From Armatimonadota bacterium (lineage in GTDB: Bacteria; Armatimonadota; Zipacnadia; Zipacnadales; UBA11051): DNA of 11,380 nucleotides. Of this stretch, positions 6,729 through 11,380 are shown one piece after another. The notes under the pieces were generated by a model. That model had not been told where the DNA came from. It ran no database searches and was given only the letters and a program-made list of their open reading frames with translations. The position numbers were made by a program, and so were the translations under genes. Position 1 is the first letter of the stretch. Every line of letters begins with the position of its first letter. Where the stretch lies: assembly GCA_003542955.1 (NCBI GenBank), contig DPJP01000141.1, forward strand, positions 15,428-26,807. Reading direction: 5' to 3'.

Positions 6729-7433
6729 CTACTCTTCGATCTCGAACTTGTAGCCCACGCCCCACACGGTGGCCACGCTCCAGGGCACGTCGTAGGCCTC
6801 CTCGAGCTTCTGCCTCAGACGCTTGATGTGGGTGTCGACGGTGCGCAGATCGTTGCCCACCGGGCGATAGCCCCACACGGCCTCGACGATCTCCTCGCGC
6901 GTGAAGACACGGCGCGGCTGCGAGGCAAGGAAGAAGAGGAGGTCGAACTCCTTCGGGGTCAACTTCTGCACCTGGTTCTTGACCACCACGGTGCGTGTCG
7001 GCAGGTCCAGGTGCAGGTCGGGGTAGTCGAGCTGCTTCTGCTGGGCGGCCGCCTTCTCACTGAGCACCGTCCGCCGCAGCATCGCCCGCACGCGCGCCGC
7101 AAGCTCCCTCACGCCGAACGGCTTCGTGATGTAGTCATCCGCGCCGAGTTCCAGGCCGACGACCTTGTCGACCTCGTCATCGCGGACGCTCACCATCATG
7201 ATCGGCACATCACCGCGCGCGCGAAGCCGCCGGCATGTCTCGAGGCCGTCGATGCCCGGAAGGATGATATCGAGGAGAACAAGTGCGGGCTGCTGAGCCT
7301 CGTACAGGTCGATGCCCTCCTCCCCCGTCGAAGCCTCTATCAGTCGGTATCCGTCACGACTGAGCGCAGATCGCACAACATTCCGAGATGCATCGTCGTC
7401 GTCGATGAGAAGGATAACATCGTTATCCTGCAC
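6729..7433 (-). CDS. Two-component response regulator, OmpR/PhoB family (receiver plus winged-helix DNA-binding domain)
   Basis: The 234-residue protein has a receiver domain (1 to about 120) and a winged-helix effector domain (about 140-232). Receiver residues are complete: acidic pocket D11-D14, phosphoacceptor D55 in L-L-D-I-I-L-P-G, S82, K104 in T-K-P-F, and G-A-D-D-Y at 97-101. The effector domain shows L-T-P-K-E-F-D-L-L, R-V-F-T-R-E-E, V-D-T-H-I-K-R-L-R-Q-K-L and a final G-V-G-Y-K-F-E. It should bind promoter DNA after phosphorylation by a histidine kinase, and no kinase is in the window. I chose the GTG at 7431-7433 because GGGAGG precedes it by 8 nt and the receiver begins at once. 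The ATG at 7529 would add 32 residues unlike the family, encoded in the promoter region. Its targets are unknown. The neighbouring membrane operon and the Ig-like protein gene are possible. Confidence 0.93.
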   Translation of the reverse strand: MQDNDVILLIDDDDASRNVVRSALSRDGYRLIEASTGEEGIDLYEAQQPALVLLDIILPGIDGLETCRRLRARGDVPIMMVSVRDDEVDKVVGLELGADDYITKPFGVRELAARVRAMLRRTVLSEKAAAQQKQLDYPDLHLDLPTRTVVVKNQVQKLTPKEFDLLFFLASQPRRVFTREEIVEAVWGYRPVGNDLRTVDTHIKRLRQKLEEAYDVPWSVATVWGVGYKFEIEE

Positions 7434-7496
7434 GGTCGTCGCCTCCCAATTGGCACGCTCCCACGCGTGGCGCCCGTATCCACTAATCTTCAGACA

Positions 7497-7525
7497 ACCA
7501 TAACATATATTCACCAATTGCGCAA
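7497..7525 (-). promoter_or_regulatory. Possible second, weaker promoter for the response regulator
   Basis: On the minus strand TTGCGC (7520-7525) and TATGGT (7497-7502) are separated by 17 bp in AT-rich DNA. Both hexamers match consensus at 4 of 6 positions. The leader would be about 55 nt. This is weaker than the candidate at 7548-7575. Confidence 0.25.
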
Positions 7526-7547
7526 ACACACACAGAGTCTTTTTCGT

Positions 7548-7575
7548 TTATTACCCTGTTCACCTCTGCTGTCAA
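7548..7575 (-). promoter_or_regulatory. Candidate promoter of the response regulator gene
   Basis: On the minus strand an exact TTGACA (7570-7575) is followed after 16 bp by TAATAA (7548-7553), a 3-of-6 match in an AT-rich stretch. The transcript would start near 7541 and have a leader of about 108 nt. An 18-bp inverted repeat lies 3 bp upstream of the -35. Confidence 0.45.
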
Positions 7576-7578
7576 CAC

Positions 7579-7596
7579 CACGACATAATTGTCGTG
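7579..7596. promoter_or_regulatory. 18-bp inverted repeat, candidate operator or activator site
   Basis: The arms CACGACA and TGTCGTG are perfect over 7 bp with a 4-bp TAAT spacer. The centre is about 46 bp upstream of the predicted transcription start, next to a consensus -35. That spacing suits a regulator contacting RNA polymerase. There is no U-tract, so it is not a terminator. OmpR-type regulators usually bind direct repeats, so a different dimeric regulator may be involved. Confidence 0.4.
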
Positions 7597-7667
7597 CCTG
7601 CGTTATTCACCTCGAGACCTGCCATTTACAGCCCTTGAGCGGTCCTTGATACACCTGTAACGCCCCA

Positions 7668-7681
7668 CGCGCCGCGGCGCG
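7668..7681. repeat. 14-bp perfect GC palindrome downstream of the membrane operon
   Basis: CGCGCCGCGGCGCG is a perfect palindrome 20 bp after the stop of the last gene of the membrane operon. It could form a short GC-only hairpin that helps end transcription, but no U-run follows on the minus strand. In GC-rich DNA such a palindrome can also arise by chance. The rest of 7434-7700 holds the promoter candidates and inverted repeat listed separately, and I see no small gene in it. Confidence 0.3.
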
Positions 7682-7700
7682 GCCACGTGTGTCGCCGCCA

Positions 7701-8408
7701 TCAGCCTCCCGGCAGGTGCAACCAGTCATACAGCAGGAACTCGACGCGGCCGATCAAGAGCGACAGGCGCGCCATCACCGTGTTGCCAAAGCCCGCTCCG
7801 AATGTGATCATCAGTATCCATGTGCCGACCTTCGACACAATGCCGAAGCCGCCCTCGTGCGGGCGCGAAAAGTAGAAGTAGGCAAGCGTGCAGATGGCCC
7901 CGACAAGCACCACGAGCGAACTCAGCGCCATAGCCCACGTGACATCTCCGACTGCGGCGACCGGCTTCATGGTCGCATGCGCCTGCTGGAGAAGGTTCGC
8001 CTGCACGACGGCCGGGATGGCCGCGCCCGAATAGAGCCCCACCGTGAACCCGATCGGGTAGCGCGACAGCCAATCCAGACGCGGGATGAACCGCGCCACG
8101 ATCATCAGCCCGAGCAGCCCCGGAATCATCGCCCAGTAGTTGGCGACCGCCTCAGGGTCGCCGCTGAGCGAGGGGACGAGCTTGAACACGAACAGCGGCA
8201 GCACCGCCTGCTTGTAGAGGATCACCACACCGTAGGCGGCAGAGAGACCGACGAACAGGTGCTCTGCGAACTTGTAGACAGGGTTGTCCCCGATCAGGAA
8301 GGAGAGGATCGCGAAGGTCAGCAGCGCCTGGACCCACAGCCCCAGTACGTGCGGATCGATGGAGATCCCGAGCAGCACCAGTTGCCCCGCCTGCTGTGCC
8401 TGATCCAT
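7701..8408 (-). CDS. Six-TM integral membrane protein of unknown function, last gene of the operon
   Basis: I do not recognise this 235-residue protein. Six hydrophobic segments are visible at about 21-39, 50-68, 92-110, 117-136, 155-179 and 196-218. The most distinctive stretch lies at the end of TM1 and start of TM2, D-N-P-V-Y-K-F-A-E-H-L-F-V-G-L-S, and its polar and charged residues beside the membrane may be functional. The ATG at 8406-8408 shares its A with the TGA of the preceding gene (TGATG), and GGGGAG precedes it by 8 nt, so translation is probably coupled. A GTG at 8411 just upstream is an alternative. Being last and translationally coupled suggests a fixed stoichiometry with the anchored-domain protein before it. 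A channel, transporter or scaffold role would be a guess. Confidence 0.8.
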   Translation of the reverse strand: MDQAQQAGQLVLLGISIDPHVLGLWVQALLTFAILSFLIGDNPVYKFAEHLFVGLSAAYGVVILYKQAVLPLFVFKLVPSLSGDPEAVANYWAMIPGLLGLMIVARFIPRLDWLSRYPIGFTVGLYSGAAIPAVVQANLLQQAHATMKPVAAVGDVTWAMALSSLVVLVGAICTLAYFYFSRPHEGGFGIVSKVGTWILMITFGAGFGNTVMARLSLLIGRVEFLLYDWLHLPGG

Positions 8409-9262
8409 CACGCGCTCCCCGATCGGCCTGCGTCACGGTGGCGGCGGCCCGCCAGATAGCCGATATTGCCCATGACGATGAACAAGATAATCAGGAGATG
8501 CGCGATCGACTGTGACGACATTCCCAGTGTCCCCCAGCCTGTCGCGCCGACGAGTTGCTCGTACTCCGCTGCGCCCTTCATCCCGTTGATGAGCCCGACG
8601 AGCTGGTCGGACTTCCAGTACGGGTAGAGGTCGGTGGCCATAACCGCCGTGACACCGGCCGCCATGTTCAGCCCGTAGCGTTCGTGCGCGAAACCGATCC
8701 AGGTGAAGGGCAAAGCGCTCGCGGCGAAGTCGATCATCAGGGCGATGTCATCGTAGCTCTTGACCCCACGCATCATCGGCAGTGACGACAGCGCATTGCC
8801 GCGCGCATCCTGGTTCCCATACACCTTGTGAATGTCGCGCCCCATGCCGAGGATGACCGCCAGCCCGCCGGGCTTGAAGCCGGCATCCACGAAATCGACA
8901 CCATACTCCTTCCCCATCTCCTCGAGCACCGGGTCGACGGCCCTGCGGATCATCAGGGCGGCCTCGGGGTTGAGTGTCATCGCCAGCACGCGGTGATTGC
9001 GCTGGAAGCAGTGGCGGGTGACCGCCTTCGCCATCGGCTCGAGTTCCGGCATCGACGCCGGCCCGTAGTCGATTGCCAGCATCACCACGGAGCCCTCCGG
9101 CAGCCTCTCAATCTCATCGTAGACCGCCACCGCCGCCGGACTGGGAGTACCCACCGGAAGCTTGAGGCCGGTCAGGAACGGCACCACGACGGCGATGAAG
9201 ACGGCAAGGTATATCCAGCGCCGGTCGATCCGCTCGAGTTGTCGGAGTGTCTCAAGACCCAT
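8408..9262 (-). CDS. Membrane-anchored protein with an extracytoplasmic alpha/beta domain, unknown function
   Basis: This 284-residue protein has a TM helix at about 17-34, preceded by arginines (R7, R11, R14, R15), and another at about 253-271, followed by R-R-H-R. By the positive-inside rule both termini are cytoplasmic and residues 35-250 form an extracytoplasmic domain. The domain alternates strands and helices: S-V-V-M-L-A-I-D-Y-G-P (58-68), R-V-L-A-M-T-L-N-P (91-99), V-D-F-V-D-A-G-F-K-P-G-G (122-133), A-L-M-I-D-F-A (174-180) and V-T-A-V-M-A-T-D (204-211). G-F-K-P-G-G could be a loop with a functional role. I cannot assign a family. The gene starts at an ATG 3 bp after the preceding stop and overlaps the next gene by one base. 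Confidence 0.82.
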   Translation of the reverse strand: MGLETLRQLERIDRRWIYLAVFIAVVVPFLTGLKLPVGTPSPAAVAVYDEIERLPEGSVVMLAIDYGPASMPELEPMAKAVTRHCFQRNHRVLAMTLNPEAALMIRRAVDPVLEEMGKEYGVDFVDAGFKPGGLAVILGMGRDIHKVYGNQDARGNALSSLPMMRGVKSYDDIALMIDFAASALPFTWIGFAHERYGLNMAAGVTAVMATDLYPYWKSDQLVGLINGMKGAAEYEQLVGATGWGTLGMSSQSIAHLLIILFIVMGNIGYLAGRRHRDAGRSGSA

Positions 9263-9265
9263 CGT

Positions 9266-9946
9266 CTAGCCGCCCAGATGTGAACGCTCAATGCCCAGGA
9301 TGATGCGCAACGAGGTGGCAATCGAGCCCAGTGCCGCCCCGAAAATGATGCCGCGTTTGCCGGCTACGGCGGGGTACTGCATGATCCACTCATACAGGTT
9401 CGGCAGCTTCGCGTGGATCATCTCGCCGATCGGCACGCGCGCAAGCATGATGATCACCGCAGTCACCAGCAGAAGGCCGGCCTCGAAGTTGCGCGCCCGG
9501 AAGGTCCGGTACGCCGCGGAGGCGATGAAGAAGGCCAGCAGCCCGAACATGGTCGCATCCAGCGGCACCTGGACGTTATCGAACAGCCATTGGAACGATG
9601 TCCCCGTGTCGACGGCGAGAACGGCCTCGCGGACCGACTGCTGTTCGGCGGAGGGGATGAAGATGCCGATGGTGACCATGGTGAAGAACGCGACCAGCGT
9701 GACAACGCTGTAGCCGGCATCCTTACGCCGGCGACGGATCTTGTCGAGATGATTGCGGAACAGGCTCCCGATACCCAGCACGAAGGCGAAGGCGCCGATG
9801 ATGCGGGCCCACTCGAGCAGGAGTTCATAAGCGGCCTGGCTGCTCTCATGCGGCACGAAGAACTGCACCAGCATGAAGATGCCGGCCAGGAAGCCAATTG
9901 CCATCGGTATGTGCAGACGGTATGTGATAGCCGTTCCACTCCCCAC
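9266..9946 (-). CDS. Six-TM integral membrane protein of unknown function
   Basis: Six hydrophobic segments are visible in 226 residues: about 12-31, 46-63, 80-98, 128-149, 155-172 and 198-217. A strongly basic loop after the second segment (K-I-R-R-R-R-K, 69-75) points that loop to the cytoplasm. The stretch between TM3 and TM4 (about 99-127) would then be outside. I recognise no family. The start is probably the GTG at 9944-9946, 12 bp after the preceding stop, with a weak GGCGGA-type site. An ATG at 9904 would cut into the first TM. Together with the gene ending at 7701 this gives the operon two six-TM proteins of nearly equal length, though I see no clear sequence similarity between them. 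Confidence 0.8.
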   Translation of the reverse strand: MGSGTAITYRLHIPMAIGFLAGIFMLVQFFVPHESSQAAYELLLEWARIIGAFAFVLGIGSLFRNHLDKIRRRRKDAGYSVVTLVAFFTMVTIGIFIPSAEQQSVREAVLAVDTGTSFQWLFDNVQVPLDATMFGLLAFFIASAAYRTFRARNFEAGLLLVTAVIIMLARVPIGEMIHAKLPNLYEWIMQYPAVAGKRGIIFGAALGSIATSLRIILGIERSHLGG

Positions 9947-9958
9947 GCGGCGCGGAGC

Positions 9959-11236
9959 CTATCCGCCGCTCGCGAACCACTCGACAACAGAACTGAAAAT
10001 GCTGAACTCCGGCAAGAGCGCCGCACACGTCGCCGCCGCCGCGCCGATGAGCAGCATCAGTGTAATCAACACCTTGCCGATATCCTGCCCCCGCAGCTGG
10101 GCGATCAGTAGCGGGTTGCGTGAGAGGTATGCGCCCGCCGCGTACAGCTCCTCTCCCATCAGCGTGTAGTCGCAGGCGGTGATGAAGAACGGAAGCTGGG
10201 TATCCGAATCGGTGCCGGCAATCTGGATGGCGCCCGTGGATGCCCCCGTCTCCGCCAGAATCAGCGACTCCGCGTAGAAGTAGCCCATGAAGAAGTTGGC
10301 CGCCGGCTTCTCACGCACCATGATGCCATCCACGGCGGCCACATAGCCGAACTGGCTGTCGGTCACGTAGAAGATGTTGTCCGGGTTGTAGTTCTGAGGC
10401 TTGCCGGCCTCGACCATCGCATCACGCACGATCTCGCGGTCCACCGCCATCACCAGCGGGTCGTAGCAGGGCACGATGATAGGGGTCTCGTAGGCTGCGG
10501 TGCGTCGGGCCAGGTGCCCCAGAACCAGCATCGAGGCGATTGTGGCGATGTCGCTCAGACCAGTCAGGCCGGTGACGTACAGAATCGGCCTGCCCATCTC
10601 GGTGGCCCGGCCGATCGCGTCATTGACCGCCTGCAGCCCGGCAATGGGGCGGATGTAGATCTCGTGCCGCTGCGCGATGGCGATGGTCACGAGCACGATG
10701 AGCGAGTAGACCAGCACCCAGGCCAGCACGTTGGTCTTCTCCCGGTCGAACCACTGCCCGACCGGTGCGCCCGGCGTTGCCGCGTCGGCGGAGGCCACAT
10801 GCACCGCCGGGTCTGCCGGATCAAGGGGTTGGTCCTCCGAGACGAGGGCGGCGTCCGCGGGTGTCATGTAGAGCGCACTCACGCGCGCCCTGTATCTGCG
10901 CCAGGGCGAGAGCTTATCCACGGGCGCGGAGGTCGCCTTCGGATCGAGGAGCATCGCAGCTTCCCTCAGCAGCTCTGCTTCGCTCTCGCCGATGCGCCGT
11001 TCTCCCGCCCACTTGCCCTCCAGTTGCTCGACCTCGACGCGGTAGCCGACAAGCTGATAGCCACTTGCGGGGCCATCATGGGGCGCCTGCCACTCGACGA
11101 CGCTGGCGGTGCCCGCCTTGTCTTCCGGATCGTCGACGAGCGTGACTGCCGTGGGAGCCGGGAACTGAGCCACCGCGCTCGCCAGAAACGCGGAGGAGAG
11201 CATCGCCACCATCGCCGACAGCAGGAGCCGCCTCAT
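9959..11236 (-). CDS. Fibronectin III-like secreted domain joined through a TM helix to a conserved cytosolic domain (possibly DUF6754-like)
   Basis: The 425-residue protein opens with a signal peptide (1-23, cleavage likely after A-S-A-V-A). A fibronectin-III-like domain spans about 25-125 (F-P-A-P-T-A-V-T-L, V-V-E-W-Q-A-P, L-V-G-Y-R-V-E-V, Y-R-A-R-V-S-A-L), followed by an Ala/Pro-rich linker. A TM helix lies at about 170-188, with basic residues after it (R-H-E-I-Y-I-R-P). The domain at 190-388 should therefore be cytoplasmic, with conserved-looking blocks I-L-Y-V-T-G-L-T-G-L-S-D, I-I-V-P-C-Y-D-P, V-T-D-S-Q-F-G-Y, M-G-Y-F-Y-A-E-S and A-G-T-D-S-D-T-Q-L-P-F-F. A second TM (about 389-409) ends the protein. 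The middle domain recalls Pfam DUF6754, but I say so only from memory. The ATG at 11234-11236 overlaps the preceding stop as ATGA, so translation is likely coupled. Function unknown. Confidence 0.83.
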   Translation of the reverse strand: MRRLLLSAMVAMLSSAFLASAVAQFPAPTAVTLVDDPEDKAGTASVVEWQAPHDGPASGYQLVGYRVEVEQLEGKWAGERRIGESEAELLREAAMLLDPKATSAPVDKLSPWRRYRARVSALYMTPADAALVSEDQPLDPADPAVHVASADAATPGAPVGQWFDREKTNVLAWVLVYSLIVLVTIAIAQRHEIYIRPIAGLQAVNDAIGRATEMGRPILYVTGLTGLSDIATIASMLVLGHLARRTAAYETPIIVPCYDPLVMAVDREIVRDAMVEAGKPQNYNPDNIFYVTDSQFGYVAAVDGIMVREKPAANFFMGYFYAESLILAETGASTGAIQIAGTDSDTQLPFFITACDYTLMGEELYAAGAYLSRNPLLIAQLRGQDIGKVLITLMLLIGAAAATCAALLPEFSIFSSVVEWFASGG

Positions 11237-11380
11237 TGCTGGATCAGCTCCACATTGGCGCGGGGGATGGTGACCACGGAGTCATCTGCCAGACGGGCCT
11301 GTAGCACGCGCACGTACGCCTCCGTCTCGATGCGCGCAGGCTCTGTCGGCAGGGAGACGACCTCCGCCAGTTCACCGAAG
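11233..11380 (-). CDS. C-terminal end of an unknown protein, first visible gene of the membrane operon, cut by the window edge
   Basis: An open frame enters from the right edge and ends with TGA at 11233-11235. The 48 visible residues begin F-G-E-L-A-E-V-V-S-L-P and end I-P-R-A-N-V-E-L-I-Q-Q. They include two beta-strand-like stretches, Y-V-R-V-L-Q-A-R-L and S-V-V-T-I-P, and no TM segment. The stop overlaps the start of the FN3 gene as ATGA, which supports it as a real coding end despite the short length. The fragment is too small to assign to a family. A strand-rich soluble end fits an extracytoplasmic or envelope protein. Confidence 0.65.
   Translation of the reverse strand, partial: FGELAEVVSLPTEPARIETEAYVRVLQARLADDSVVTIPRANVELIQQ

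Noticed and set aside
7434..7529. 32-residue N-terminal extension of the response regulator
   Set aside because: The family starts directly at the receiver strand. The GTG at 7433 has a GGGAGG site at good spacing, and the extension is encoded in the AT-rich promoter region.
6828..7649. 273-codon plus-strand frame opposite the response regulator
   Set aside because: The opposite strand encodes a complete receiver and winged-helix protein, so this frame is a shadow.
7689..10111. Long plus-strand frames (7689-8459, 8828-9283, 9413-10111) opposite the membrane operon
   Set aside because: The translations are rich in His, Arg, Asp and Glu with no hydrophobic core. The minus-strand frames have coherent TM segments and coupled junctions.
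1..11380. CRISPR array, tRNA or rRNA genes
   Set aside because: I saw no regularly spaced direct repeats other than the doubled IS-end motifs, and no tRNA- or rRNA-like sequence in the few intergenic gaps.

Overview
The window is high-GC bacterial DNA. Every host gene lies on the minus strand, and the one plus-strand gene is the transposase of an insertion sequence. The gene set is lysA, a class II tRNA nucleotidyltransferase, an M50 site-2 protease, an Ig-like/copper-amine-oxidase-N-type secreted protein, an OmpR-type response regulator and a fibronectin/multi-TM operon. It suggests a free-living environmental bacterium that makes its own lysine. The combination reminds me of Armatimonadota, Chloroflexota or Firmicutes-like lineages, but nothing here fixes the phylum.

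Layout in transcription order (right to left). (1) 11380-7701: a tightly packed operon of at least five genes. They are the last 48 codons of an unknown protein; a secreted-FN3/TM/cytosolic-domain protein; a six-TM protein; a protein with an extracytoplasmic domain between two TM segments; and a second six-TM protein. Junctions are an ATGA overlap, a 12-bp gap, a 3-bp gap and a 1-bp TGATG overlap. I cannot name a function for any of these genes. Together they look like one uncharacterised envelope complex, and they are the best candidate here for an undescribed system. (2) 7433-6729: an OmpR/PhoB-type response regulator with its own upstream region, in which an 18-bp inverted repeat sits 3 bp from a consensus -35 hexamer. 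No histidine kinase is in view. (3) 5270-6703: an intact 1434-bp insertion sequence. It has TGT...ACA ends, inverted repeats of about 50 bp each built from two copies of a transposase-site-like motif, a DDE transposase, and an exact 17-bp target duplication. (4) 5062-2912: a secreted protein with two Ig-like domains, a Pro/Ala/Thr-rich linker of about 365 residues and a copper-amine-oxidase-N-like C-terminal domain, followed by a good intrinsic terminator. (5) 2748-1: a housekeeping cluster of lysA (diaminopimelate decarboxylase), a CCA-adding-type nucleotidyltransferase, and the first 32 codons of a site-2 protease that ends inside its HExxH motif at the window edge.

The IS separates the response-regulator gene from the gene for the Ig-like protein. 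It landed about 15 bp upstream of that gene's likely -35 box and left the box intact. Removing the IS and one target copy brings the two genes to about 215 bp apart.
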